A stretch of DNA of 64,000 bases from Streptomyces sp. WP-1 (GTDB lineage: Bacteria; Actinomycetota; Actinomycetes; Streptomycetales; Streptomycetaceae): contig NZ_CP123923.1 in NCBI RefSeq assembly GCF_030450125.1, positions 4,588,001 through 4,652,000 of the forward strand, written 5' to 3'. Shown piece after piece: positions 53,056 through 61,613 of this stretch (its first letter is position 1; each line of letters starts with the position of its first letter). Under the pieces are notes generated by a model that saw only the letters and a program-made list of their open reading frames with translations, was not told the origin of the DNA and ran no database searches. Made by a program: the position numbers and the translations under genes.

Positions 53056-53685
53056 TCAGGTGAGGCGGCGGACCCCGGACGGCGTCACCACCGCGTGCAC
53101 CGGCCGGTCGTGCCCCTCCACCGGGACGCGCGCGACGACCTCCGTGTCGTAGAGCAGCACCACGAGACGGGCCCGCGCGCCCGCGCGCTCCAGGCGGGCC
53201 AGGACGCGGTCGTACGAGCCGCCGCCGCGCCCCAGCCGCATTCCGCGCGCGTCCACCGCGAGTCCGGGCAGCAGGACCACGTCCGCGCCCGTCACGGCGT
53301 CCGGGCCGAGCCGCGGGCCCGAGGGTTCGAGAAGGGCCATCTTCGTGCCGTGCCGGACCTCCGTCAGCGAGCCGGGACCGGTGTACTCGCCCCAGTCCAG
53401 GTCGTTGTCCGCCAGCAGCGCGGGGAGCAGGACACGCGTGCCCCGCGCGCGCAGGGCGTCGAGGAGTGCGCCGGTGCCGGGTTCCGCGCCGACGGAGACG
53501 TACGCGGCGACCGTGCGCGCCCCGGCCAGTTCGGGCAGTTCCAGGGCGCGCGCGGCCAGCGCCCGGCCGGACTCCCGTACGTCATCGTCCGGCAGCCCGT
53601 TCCTCATCGCGAGGAGGCCTTGCCGCAACGTCCTCTTGTCAGGCTCGTCCACGCGTCCGTCGTGTTCCACGGGTCGTTCCCGCAC
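53056..53685 (-). CDS. 5-formyltetrahydrofolate cyclo-ligase
   Basis: A 209-residue enzyme; GTG 53685 is the longest start and GTG 53670 or 53652 are possible. It converts 5-formyl-THF to 5,10-methenyl-THF using ATP. Family features: KRTLRQGLLAMRNGLP at the start, a central VLLPALLADNDLDWGEYTG, and the nucleotide loop RLGRGGGSYDRVLARLE. The gene is divergent from galU with 107 bases between starts, the same order as Rv0992c/galU in mycobacteria. Confidence 0.93.
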   Translation of the reverse strand: MRERPVEHDGRVDEPDKRTLRQGLLAMRNGLPDDDVRESGRALAARALELPELAGARTVAAYVSVGAEPGTGALLDALRARGTRVLLPALLADNDLDWGEYTGPGSLTEVRHGTKMALLEPSGPRLGPDAVTGADVVLLPGLAVDARGMRLGRGGGSYDRVLARLERAGARARLVVLLYDTEVVARVPVEGHDRPVHAVVTPSGVRRLT

Positions 53686-53792
53686 CCTTTCCGTCTGCCG
53701 TTCACGGCGTCGATGTCGTCCAGGTCGTCGTCAAAGGGTGGGCCAAGCGCGGCCCCAGGTCGCGCCAAGGGCCGCCGGTTAAGGTGGCGGGC

Positions 53793-54704
53793 ATGACTCA
53801 GTCGCACCCCAGGATCAGCAAGGCTGTCATTCCGGCGGCGGGTCTTGGTACCCGGTTCCTGCCGGCGACCAAGGCCACTCCCAAGGAGATGCTGCCGGTC
53901 GTCGACAAGCCCGCGATCCAGTACGTGGTCGAGGAGGCCGTGTCCGCGGGGCTCGACGACGTCCTGATGATCACCGGTCGTAACAAGCGTCCCCTGGAGG
54001 ACCACTTCGACCGGAACTACGAGCTGGAGTCCGCCCTCCAGAAGAAGGGCGACGCGAGCCGGCTCGCGAAGGTGCAGGAGTCCAGCGACCTGGCGACCAT
54101 GCACTACGTCCGCCAGGGCGACCCCAAGGGCCTCGGCCACGCCGTGCTCTGCGCCGCCCCGCACGTCGGCCACGAGCCCTTCGCGGTCCTCCTGGGCGAC
54201 GACCTGATCGACCCCCGCGACCCCCTGCTCCAGCGCATGATCGAGGTCCAGGAGCAGCACGGCGGCAGCGTGATCGCCCTCATGGAGGTCGCGCCCGAGC
54301 AGATCCACCTCTACGGCTGCGCCGCCGTCGAGGCCACCGCCGAGGGCGACGTCGTCAAGATCAGCGGACTGGTCGAGAAGCCCGACCCCGCCGACGCCCC
54401 CTCCAACTACGCGATCATCGGCCGCTATGTCCTCGACCCGCACGTCTTCGACATACTGCGCACGACGGAACCGGGCCGCGGCGGCGAGATCCAGCTGACC
54501 GACGCGCTCCAGCAGCTCGCCGAGGACGAGAAGGCCGGCGGCCCGGTGCACGGCGTCGTCTTCCAGGGCCGCCGCTACGACACCGGCGACCGCGGCGACT
54601 ATCTGCGTGCCATTGTCAGACTCGCATGCGAACGTGAAGACCTGGGCCCGGAGTTCCGGACCTGGCTCCGCAGTTACGTAGCCGAGGAGATGCAGCAGAG
54701 TTGA
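53793..54704 (+). CDS. galU: UTP-glucose-1-phosphate uridylyltransferase GalU
   Basis: A 303-residue enzyme from ATG 53793 after AAGGTGG. The nucleotidyl-transferase motif AAGLGTRFLPATKATPKEML is intact, with GRNKRPLEDHFD, the metal-binding LLGDDLIDP and VEKPDP. It makes UDP-glucose for glycans and trehalose. The stop overlaps the TTG start of the MoeA-like gene, so the two are coupled, and the run continues through moaC, mog and a GNAT gene. Confidence 0.95.
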   Translation: MTQSHPRISKAVIPAAGLGTRFLPATKATPKEMLPVVDKPAIQYVVEEAVSAGLDDVLMITGRNKRPLEDHFDRNYELESALQKKGDASRLAKVQESSDLATMHYVRQGDPKGLGHAVLCAAPHVGHEPFAVLLGDDLIDPRDPLLQRMIEVQEQHGGSVIALMEVAPEQIHLYGCAAVEATAEGDVVKISGLVEKPDPADAPSNYAIIGRYVLDPHVFDILRTTEPGRGGEIQLTDALQQLAEDEKAGGPVHGVVFQGRRYDTGDRGDYLRAIVRLACEREDLGPEFRTWLRSYVAEEMQQS

Positions 54705-56023
54705 GCAGCGCCGCGACCCGCCCGACCGGCGAAGACGACCTGTGGTCGGTGGACCAGCACCTGGAGGACATCCTCACCACGGTCCAGCCCCTGGAGCCCA
54801 TCGAACTCCAACTGCTCGACGCCCAGGGCTGTGTCCTGGTCGAGGACGTCACGGTGCCGGTGTCGCTGCCGCCGTTCGACAACAGCTCGATGGACGGGTA
54901 CGCGGTGCGGGTCGCCGATGTCGAGGGCGCCAGCGAGGAGTTCCCGGCCGCCCTTGAGGTCGTCGGGGACGTCGCGGCCGGCGCGGACGACCCGGTGCGC
55001 GTCGGACCGGGCCAGGCCGCCCGGATCATGACCGGCGCCCCGCTGCCGCCCGGCGCCGAGGCCGTCGTCCCCGTCGAGTGGACCGACGGCGGGCTCGGCG
55101 AGGGCCCGGCCGGCGGCATGCGGGCCCGCAGCCTCGCCCCCGAGGACGCCGAGGGCCAGGTGCGCGTGCACCGGCCCGTCGAGGCACGCGCGCACGTACG
55201 GGCCGAGGGCAGCGACGTGAAGGCCGGCGACCGCGCCCTTCAGGCCGGTGCGATCCTCGGCCCGCCGCAGATCGCCCTGCTCGCCGCGATCGGCCGGGGC
55301 ACGGTGAAGGTGCGCCCGCGCCCGCGCGTGGTCGTCGTCTCCACGGGCAGCGAACTCGTCCAGCCCGGCGAGCAGCTGGGCCACGGCCGGATCTACGACT
55401 CCAACAGCTTCGCCCTCACCGCCGCCGCGCGGGACGCGGGCGCCATCGCCTACCGGGTGGGCGCCGTCGCCGACGACGCCGAGACCCTGCGCTCGACCAT
55501 CGAGGACCAGCTGATCCGCGCCGACCTGCTGGTCACCACGGGCGGGGTGAGCGTCGGGGCGTACGACGTGGTCAAGGAGGCGCTGGCGGACATCGGCGAC
55601 GAGGACGTGCCGGGCAGCGGCATCGAGTTCCGCAAGCTGGCCATGCAGCCCGGCAAGCCCCAGGGCTTCGGCTCCATCGGCCCCGACCACACACCGCTGC
55701 TCGCGCTGCCGGGCAACCCCGTGTCGTCGTACGTCTCCTTCGAGCTGTTCGTCCGCCCCGCGATCCGCGCCCTCATGGGCCTCACCGATCTGCACCGGCC
55801 GGTGGTGCGGGCCACCCTCAGCGCCGACAAGGCGCTGCGCTCCCCGAAGGGCCGCCGGCAGTTCCTGCGCGGCCGGTACGCCGACGGGGAGGTCACCCCG
55901 GTCGGCGGCGCGGGCTCCCACCTGGTGGCGGCGCTGGCGCACGCGGACGCGCTGATCGTCGTACCCGAGGACATGGAGGCGGTCGAGCCCGGCACCGAGG
56001 TGGAGGTCGTACCGCTCGGCTGA
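54701..56023 (+). CDS. MoeA-like molybdotransferase, probable Glp
   Basis: A 440-residue MoeA/gephyrin-family protein starting at TTG 54701, which overlaps the galU stop. Typical blocks: [78 protein letters not shown], and [19 protein letters not shown]. In MoeA the segment KPGKP helps catalysis; here it reads [10 protein letters not shown], so the first Lys is Gln. MoeA inserts molybdate into molybdopterin. In corynebacteria the copy between galU and glpR is Glp, which binds FtsZ and the membrane receptor GlpR. Position here, with the SepX/GlpR gene nearby, suggests Glp; moaC and mog next door keep a cofactor role possible. Confidence 0.88.
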   Translation: MSSAATRPTGEDDLWSVDQHLEDILTTVQPLEPIELQLLDAQGCVLVEDVTVPVSLPPFDNSSMDGYAVRVADVEGASEEFPAALEVVGDVAAGADDPVRVGPGQAARIMTGAPLPPGAEAVVPVEWTDGGLGEGPAGGMRARSLAPEDAEGQVRVHRPVEARAHVRAEGSDVKAGDRALQAGAILGPPQIALLAAIGRGTVKVRPRPRVVVVSTGSELVQPGEQLGHGRIYDSNSFALTAAARDAGAIAYRVGAVADDAETLRSTIEDQLIRADLLVTTGGVSVGAYDVVKEALADIGDEDVPGSGIEFRKLAMQPGKPQGFGSIGPDHTPLLALPGNPVSSYVSFELFVRPAIRALMGLTDLHRPVVRATLSADKALRSPKGRRQFLRGRYADGEVTPVGGAGSHLVAALAHADALIVVPEDMEAVEPGTEVEVVPLG

Positions 56024-56127
56024 GGCAGGTCCGGGGCGGCTGCGCGCGGCTACTTGGCGGTACCGTGTCGCGCACAGCAGGCCCGCGCACCGCACGGCGC
56101 GGGCCCGGACCGGGAGCGCCGCACAGC

Positions 56128-56640
56128 ATGACCGAACCGTCCCGGGGGCAGACCCCCGGATCCCCCGCCCAGGACCGCCTCACGCACCTCGACGCGGCCG
56201 GCGCGGCCCGCATGGTCGACGTCTCCGGCAAGGACGTCACCGCGCGCACCGCACGCGCCGGCGGCCGTGTCCTGGTCTCGCCCCGCGTGATCGAACTGCT
56301 GCGCGGCGAGGGGGTGCCCAAGGGTGACGCGCTGGCCACCGCGCGGATCGCGGGCATCATGGGCGCCAAGCGCACCCCGGACCTGATCCCGCTCTGCCAC
56401 CCGTTGTCGGTGGCGGGTGTGAAACTGGATCTGTCGGTCGCGGACGACGCCGTGGAGATCACGGCCACCGTGAAGACCACGGACCGCACGGGTGTCGAGA
56501 TGGAGGCCCTCACCGCGGTGACGGTCGCCGCGCTCACCGTGATCGACATGGTCAAGGCGGTCGACAAGGGAGCGGTCATCACGGACGTACGCGTGCTGGA
56601 GAAGACGGGCGGCAAGTCGGGCGACTGGAGCCGGGCATGA
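56128..56640 (+). CDS. moaC: Cyclic pyranopterin monophosphate synthase MoaC
   Basis: A 170-residue enzyme from ATG 56128. It carries the MoaC core: [42 protein letters not shown] segment ([16 protein letters not shown]), [18 protein letters not shown] and [20 protein letters not shown]. With MoaA it builds cyclic pyranopterin monophosphate, the first molybdenum-cofactor intermediate. Its stop overlaps mog as ATGA. Confidence 0.95.
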   Translation: MTEPSRGQTPGSPAQDRLTHLDAAGAARMVDVSGKDVTARTARAGGRVLVSPRVIELLRGEGVPKGDALATARIAGIMGAKRTPDLIPLCHPLSVAGVKLDLSVADDAVEITATVKTTDRTGVEMEALTAVTVAALTVIDMVKAVDKGAVITDVRVLEKTGGKSGDWSRA

Positions 56641-57137
56641 GCTACCGCGCCCTGGTGATCACCGCCTCCAACCGGGCCGCCGCGGGCGTCTACGAGGACC
56701 GGGGCGGCCCGCTGATCGCCGACGGCCTCACCCGCCTCGGCTTCGCCGTGGACGGCCCCCGGGTCGTGCCCGACGGGGAGCCGGTCGAGGCGGCCCTGCG
56801 CGAGGGCGTGGCCGCCGGGTACGACGCGATCGTCACCACCGGCGGCACCGGCCTCACCCCGACCGACCGCACCCCCGAGGCGACCCGCGCGGTCATCGAC
56901 CACGAGGTGCCGGGCATCGCCGAGGCCGTCCGGGCGTTCGGCCGGGAGAAGGTGCCGACCGCCGCGCTGTCCCGGGGGGTGGCCGGGGTCGCCGGCCGGA
57001 CCCTGATCGTCAACCTGCCGGGGTCCACGGGCGGGGTGAAGGACGGACTGGCCGTCCTGGAGCCCCTGCTGGCCCACGCCGTCGACCAGATCCACGGCGG
57101 CGACCACGCCAGACCCAGCTCGGGGGGTGCGAACTGA
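56637..57137 (+). CDS. mog: Molybdopterin adenylyltransferase (MogA/MoaB family)
   Basis: A 166-residue enzyme starting at ATG 56637 within the moaC stop. Characteristic blocks: [45 protein letters not shown]-like [13 protein letters not shown], and [16 protein letters not shown]. It adenylates molybdopterin before metal insertion by MoeA. The following gene starts in its stop region, so translation is coupled through the run. Confidence 0.93.
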   Translation: MSYRALVITASNRAAAGVYEDRGGPLIADGLTRLGFAVDGPRVVPDGEPVEAALREGVAAGYDAIVTTGGTGLTPTDRTPEATRAVIDHEVPGIAEAVRAFGREKVPTAALSRGVAGVAGRTLIVNLPGSTGGVKDGLAVLEPLLAHAVDQIHGGDHARPSSGGAN

Positions 57138-57766
57138 ACGGGTCGACCTGGCCGGTCGTGCTGGTGGACGGCGATGTCGTCCTGCGGCCGATAAAGCTGC
57201 GCGACCAGCGCGAGTGGCGCGAGGTGAACCGCCGCAACCGCGACTGGCTGCGCCCCTGGGAGGCCACGATCCCGCCGCCCACCCCGAGCGGTGCGGTCGC
57301 GCACCGGCCGACGTACCGGCAGATGGTCCGGCATCTGCGCCGCGAGGCGCACGCGGGCCGGATGCTGCCGTTCGTCATCGAGTACCAGGGGCGCCTGGTC
57401 GGGCAGTTGACGGTCGCCGGGATCACCTGGGGGTCCATGTGCTCCGGGCACATCGGCTACTGGGTGGACGAGTCGGTGGCCGGGCGCGGGGTGATGCCCA
57501 CGGCCGTCGCGCTGGTGGTGGACCACTGCTTCCACGCCGTCGGACTGCACCGCATCGAGGTGTGCATCCGCCCCGAGAACCGGCCCAGCCGCCGGGTGGT
57601 GGAGAAGCTCGGATTCCGCGAGGAGGGGCCCCGGCCGCGTTATCTGCACATCGACGGCGCCTGGCGCGACCATCTGGTCTTCGCGTTGACCGCCGAGGAG
57701 GTGCCGGACGGGCTGCTCGGACGGTGGCGGCGGGCGCGGTCGGCGGCACAAGGACCGAGAAATTGA
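57134..57766 (+). CDS. GNAT acetyltransferase, RimJ-like
   Basis: A 210-residue protein. Homology starts before the first conventional start (GTG 57158), at [20 protein letters not shown], and a CTG at 57134 overlaps the mog stop as CTGA with GGGGG upstream; I use that CTG. Motif A of the GNAT fold is VDESVAGRGVMPTAVALVVD, followed by GLHRIEVCIRPENRPSRRVV and LGFREEG. RimJ-type enzymes acetylate protein N-termini. The order galU, glp, rimJ, glpR is conserved with mycobacteria. Confidence 0.85.
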   Translation: MNGSTWPVVLVDGDVVLRPIKLRDQREWREVNRRNRDWLRPWEATIPPPTPSGAVAHRPTYRQMVRHLRREAHAGRMLPFVIEYQGRLVGQLTVAGITWGSMCSGHIGYWVDESVAGRGVMPTAVALVVDHCFHAVGLHRIEVCIRPENRPSRRVVEKLGFREEGPRPRYLHIDGAWRDHLVFALTAEEVPDGLLGRWRRARSAAQGPRN

Positions 57767-57887
57767 ATATGCGTTCGAAATTCTGATCCTAAGGGTCGCA
57801 AAAAATGCTGGAAATATCAGCCAGATCGTGCGACACACCGGCTCAATTGGCGGATACCTTCGGTCAAACCCCTCTACCGTGTGAGTC

Positions 57888-59060
57888 GTGAGCAGCAGCG
57901 GCCTCATCTACGCAGTCATTGTCGGGGCCTGGGCCGCCTACTTGGTGCCGATGTGGCTCCGTAGGCAGGACGAGCTGAACGAGGCCCGTCCGACGGAACG
58001 CTTCAGCACCGCCATCCGGCTGCTTTCCGGACGGGCGGGGATGGAGCGCCGATACGCCAAGGACCTGCGGGCGCGCTCCACCGACGAGGGGGAGCAGGGC
58101 GCCGTCGATCCGGACGCCGTCACCGATTCGGTGGACGTCCGGGCCTTCGCCATGCCCCCGACCCGCCGTCAGATTCCGGTGGAGGCCGAGCCCGAGGCGT
58201 TCCGGAGCCCGGAGACCGACCGGGGCCACGCCCCCGCGATCCCGGCGCAGCAGCAGGCACCGGCACCCCGGCGCGCCCCCTCGGCGCCTTCGGCACAGGC
58301 GGCCGCGGCGCGCGCCCGGCGCACGAAGGTGCTCGCCCGCCGTCGGCGCACCACCGTGCTGCTCTTCCTCGCCTTCACCGTCGGCGCGATCGTCGCCGCC
58401 GTCGGCGGCCTCGCCTTCCTGTGGGCGCCCGCCGCGCCCGCCGTGCTCCTCAGCGCGTACATCGCCTATCTGCGCGCCCAGGAACGCCGCCGGTTCGCCT
58501 ACCAGATGGACCGCCGCAGCGCCGAGGCCGCCGCCCAGCGACTGCGTGAGCGCCAGCCGCGCCGGCGCGCGACCCCGGAGGCCGCCCGCGCCACCGACGA
58601 ACCGGAGGAGGCCACAGGGACCGACACGGACCCCGGCCTCTCCACGCTCGCCGCCGACCGGCGCGCCCTGGTCGAGCAGACCGACCACGCCGAGTGGGTC
58701 GACCAGCAGCGCGAGCGGCAGCGGCGGCCCGGACACGGCGACAGCTGGGACCCGGTGCCGGTGCCCCTGCCCACGTACGTGACCGCGCCGGTCGCGCCGC
58801 GTGCCACCTCCGGCGTCGACCTCGGCGGCCCGGACACCTGGAGCTCGGCGCGGTCCAGCTCGGTCGCCCCGGAGCAGGAGACGGGCCAGGCGCCCGCGGC
58901 CGAGGAGAGCGAGCCGGCGTCCCCGGCGGCGGACCGGCCGGCCGACGGCCGCGGCGGCGCGCGCCGTGCCGCCTCCGCCCGCCGCTCCCGTGAGCGCGGC
59001 CGCACGCCGCTCTTCGACCAGTACGAGGACGGCGACCGTCCGCGCGCCGCCAACGAGTGA
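57888..59060 (+). CDS. sepX: SepX/GlpR-family septal membrane protein
   Basis: A 390-residue protein from GTG 57888. A short N-terminal span (SSSGLIYAVIVGAWAAYLVP) is followed by a conserved cytoplasmic patch (MWLRRQDELNEARPTERFST). Two further spans lie at about 150-200 (TTVLLFLAFTVGAIVAAVGG, then LWAPAAPAVLLSAYIAYLRA), followed by a long charged and disordered C-terminal tail. This layout matches SepX, the Streptomyces septal protein homologous to GlpR, the membrane receptor of the MoeA-like division protein Glp. A Glp candidate lies four genes upstream. Confidence 0.85.
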   Translation: MSSSGLIYAVIVGAWAAYLVPMWLRRQDELNEARPTERFSTAIRLLSGRAGMERRYAKDLRARSTDEGEQGAVDPDAVTDSVDVRAFAMPPTRRQIPVEAEPEAFRSPETDRGHAPAIPAQQQAPAPRRAPSAPSAQAAAARARRTKVLARRRRTTVLLFLAFTVGAIVAAVGGLAFLWAPAAPAVLLSAYIAYLRAQERRRFAYQMDRRSAEAAAQRLRERQPRRRATPEAARATDEPEEATGTDTDPGLSTLAADRRALVEQTDHAEWVDQQRERQRRPGHGDSWDPVPVPLPTYVTAPVAPRATSGVDLGGPDTWSSARSSSVAPEQETGQAPAAEESEPASPAADRPADGRGGARRAASARRSRERGRTPLFDQYEDGDRPRAANE

Positions 59061-59150
59061 CGGCCGTCGCATCCGGAAGCCGCCCCTGACCAGTTCGGGA
59101 ACGGATTTCCAAGCACCCCGATCAGGGTGCTAGAGTTTCACTCGTTGCAA

Positions 59151-59224
59151 GGGCCTGTGGCGCAGTCCGGTAGCGCACCTCGTTCGCATCGAGGGGGCCA
59201 GGGGTTCGAATCCCCTCAGGTCCA
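59151..59224 (+). tRNA. tRNA-Ala (anticodon CGC)
   Basis: The cloverleaf reads acceptor GGGCCTG/CAGGTCC, D-arm GCGC/GCGC, anticodon arm CCTCG-TTCGCAT-CGAGG and T-arm AGGGG-TTCGAAT-CCCCT. The loop gives anticodon CGC, decoding GCG (Ala). The discriminator is A and CCA is not encoded. A strong terminator hairpin follows. Confidence 0.95.
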
Positions 59225-59232
59225 CGCAGCTC

Positions 59233-59264
59233 AAAGCCCCGGTCGGGAAACCGACCGGGGCTTT
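59233..59264 (+). terminator. Terminator after tRNA-Ala
   Basis: Fourteen bases AAAGCCCCGGTCGG (59233-59246) pair perfectly with 59251-59264 around a GAAA tetraloop, nine bases after the tRNA. Confidence 0.93.
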
Positions 59265-59385
59265 GACATTTGTACGACCGTTTCGCCGACCGCGCTGAAC
59301 CGGCAGCCGTGGCGGGACCTGCCCGGCGGCCGTGGCGGGGGCCTTCGCGTCCGTCGCTCCGGCCCCGCCGCGTCCAGGGCCCCGC

Positions 59386-59862
59386 TCACAGGTCCTTCGC
59401 GAAGCAGCGGCTCTCCTCGTGGAAGCGGTAGAAACCGAACTTGGGGCAGAGCGTGTAGCCGCTGGAGGTGTACAGGGCGATGGCCTCCGGCTGCTTGGTG
59501 CCCGTCTCCAGGACCATCCGCCGCCGCCCGGCCGCGCGGGCGTCCTCCTCCAGGGCGCTCAGGATCCGGCGGGCCAGACCCCGGCCGCGCACCTCCTCGA
59601 TCACATACATGCGCTTCAGCTCGGCGTCGCCGTCCGAGTAGCCCTCCTCGTTGTGATCCTGGCTGCGCCAGCCGCCGGTGGCCACCGGGCGGTCGGACTC
59701 GTCGTACGCGATCAGGTACACGCCCCGGGGCGGGAGGAAGTCCTGCGGGGTGAGGAAGGTTTCATCGCCGTCGTCGCCGTAACGGAGGGCGTATTCGGCC
59801 TGCACCGCGTCGTTGAGCTTCATGGCGTCGGGGTGGTCGAAACCTACGCGGCGAATGTTCAT
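59386..59862 (-). CDS. GNAT-family acetyltransferase
   Basis: A 158-residue protein from ATG 59862. The acetyl-CoA motif A is MYVIEEVRGRGLARRILSAL with the R/Q-x-x-G-x-G/A loop, followed by MVLETGTKQPEAIALYTSSG and YTLCPKFGFYRF, typical of the family. N-terminal half: FDHPDAMKLNDAVQAEYALR. No substrate is indicated. It is divergent from exonuclease III with 76 bases between starts. Confidence 0.9.
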   Translation of the reverse strand: MNIRRVGFDHPDAMKLNDAVQAEYALRYGDDGDETFLTPQDFLPPRGVYLIAYDESDRPVATGGWRSQDHNEEGYSDGDAELKRMYVIEEVRGRGLARRILSALEEDARAAGRRRMVLETGTKQPEAIALYTSSGYTLCPKFGFYRFHEESRCFAKDL

Positions 59863-59938
59863 CTGGGCATCGCGCTTCCGTGCGGGAGGGACCCCTCGCT
59901 CGTGAGGGCTCCGTCCAGTGTGCCGGTATCGTGCTCCG

Positions 59939-60742
59939 GTGCTGACTGTGACCTCGGTGAACGTGAATGGGCTGCGGGCCGCCGCCAAGAAGGGCTTCGT
60001 GCCGTGGCTGGCCGGGACGGAGGCGGATGTCGTCTGCCTCCAGGAGGTGCGCGCCGAGCCGCACCAGCTGCCCGAGGAGGTGCGCGAGCCCGAAGGCTGG
60101 CATGTGGTGCACGCCCCGGCGGCCGCCAAGGGGCGCGCGGGCGTCTCCCTGTACACCCGGCGCGAGCCCGACCGGGTGCGGATCGGCTTCGGATCCGCCG
60201 AGTTCGACGGCAGCGGGCGCTATGTCGAGGCCGACCTGCCCGGCGTCACCGTCGCCTCCCTCTACCTCCCCTCCGGTGAGGTCGGCACCGAGCGGCAGGA
60301 CGAGAAGATCCGCTTCATGGCGGAGTTCCTCGACCACCTCGGGGCGCTGCGCGAACGCGCCGCCGCCGAGGGGCGCGAGGTGGTCGTCTGCGGCGACTGG
60401 AACATCGCCCACCGCGAGGCCGACCTCAAGAACTGGCGCGGCAACACCAGGAACTCCGGCTTCCTGCCCGAGGAACGTTCCTGGCTCGGCCGGGTCCTCG
60501 CCCCCGAGGAGGGCGGCTACGTCGACGTCGTACGGGCCCTGCACCCGGACGTCGACGGCCCGTACACGTGGTGGTCGTACCGGGGGCGGGCGTTCGACAA
60601 CGACTCCGGATGGCGCATCGACTACCAGATGGCCACCCCGGGCCTCGCCGCGCGCGCCCTCAAGGCGCGGGTCGAGCGGGCCGCCTCGCACGCCGAGCGC
60701 TGGTCCGACCACGCGCCGGTGACCGTGACCTACGGCGCCTAG
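59939..60742 (+). CDS. xthA: Exodeoxyribonuclease III
   Basis: A 267-residue AP endonuclease/exonuclease starting at GTG 59939; an in-frame ATG at 59918 is possible. The catalytic set is complete: SVNVNGLRAAAKKG (Asn), CLQEVRAEPHQLP (Glu metal ligand), VVVCGDWNIAHREADLKNW (Asp, Asn), WRIDYQM and WSDHAPVTVTY (Asp, His). It cuts at abasic sites and trims 3' ends in base excision repair. Confidence 0.95.
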   Translation: MLTVTSVNVNGLRAAAKKGFVPWLAGTEADVVCLQEVRAEPHQLPEEVREPEGWHVVHAPAAAKGRAGVSLYTRREPDRVRIGFGSAEFDGSGRYVEADLPGVTVASLYLPSGEVGTERQDEKIRFMAEFLDHLGALRERAAAEGREVVVCGDWNIAHREADLKNWRGNTRNSGFLPEERSWLGRVLAPEEGGYVDVVRALHPDVDGPYTWWSYRGRAFDNDSGWRIDYQMATPGLAARALKARVERAASHAERWSDHAPVTVTYGA

Positions 60743-60786
60743 TCCCCTTTGTCTTAGTGGTCCCCTTTATTCGGCGGTCCCTTTCT

Positions 60787-61467
60787 TCAGCCGTCGGTCT
60801 TGTTCAGCTGTCTGTCCATCGCCAGGGACAGCTCCGCCTCCACCACGCTGCGCGCCAGCGGGCGCAGGCGGTGCAGGTCTTCCTCCGGGGCGTGGCGCAG
60901 GATCAGGTCGGAGAAGAGGGTGGCCAGGGCCTCGGCGTGTTCGCGGACGCGGGCGCCGGCCGTGAGGACCTCGGCGAGCGGGATGCCCTCGCGGACCAGG
61001 GCGGAGGAGACGTCCAGCAGGCGCCGGCTGATGTGCACGATCTTGTCGCCGTCGGTGCCCAGATAGCCCAGCTCCATGGCGGCGGCCAGGTTGTCCGGGG
61101 TGACCTCGCCCTCGAAGCGGGCGGCCAGTTCCTCCGGGGTGAGGCGGACCGGCTCCTCCTCGGTGGGGGTGCCGACGCCGAGCAGATCGGCGACGTCCCG
61201 GCCCTGGTCCAGGGCCTCGGCCAGCTCCGCGATGCCGGACAGGGTGTGGCCGCGCTCCAGCAGGGCGCCGATGGTGCGCAGCCGGGCCAGGTGGTGGTCG
61301 TCGTACCAGGCGATACGGCCCTCGCGGCGGGGTGGCGGCAGCAGCTTGCGTTCGCGGTAGAAGCGCAGGGTGCGCACGGTGATGCCGGCCAGCCGCGCCA
61401 GCTCCTCGGTGCGGTACTCGCGCGGGCCCCGACGGGCCGCCTGCGGGTGTTCGGTGTCTGCTGCCAC
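60787..61467 (-). CDS. MerR-family transcriptional regulator
   Basis: A 226-residue regulator from GTG 61467. The MerR DNA-binding domain is at 18-85 (YRTEELARLAGITVRTLRFY, then REGRIAWYDDHHLARL). A helical C-terminal domain of unknown ligand follows (LAARFEGEVTPDNLAAAMEL). It is divergent from the flavin monooxygenase gene (147 bases between starts) and probably controls it, as in other Streptomyces where the two are neighbours. The ligand is unknown. Confidence 0.9.
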   Translation of the reverse strand: MAADTEHPQAARRGPREYRTEELARLAGITVRTLRFYRERKLLPPPRREGRIAWYDDHHLARLRTIGALLERGHTLSGIAELAEALDQGRDVADLLGVGTPTEEEPVRLTPEELAARFEGEVTPDNLAAAMELGYLGTDGDKIVHISRRLLDVSSALVREGIPLAEVLTAGARVREHAEALATLFSDLILRHAPEEDLHRLRPLARSVVEAELSLAMDRQLNKTDG

Positions 61468-61613
61468 GCCCGAAGCCTATGGTGTACCGCCGGTAACTTT
61501 CCTTCCCGCGCCCCCTACCGCTCGGTACGGAGCTGCTCTACAGTCCCATCGTGCCAGTGTTCACTGGCAGCATTGACGGGCGGCATTTCAAGGCGAGGCG
61601 TGGAGGCTCCGGG

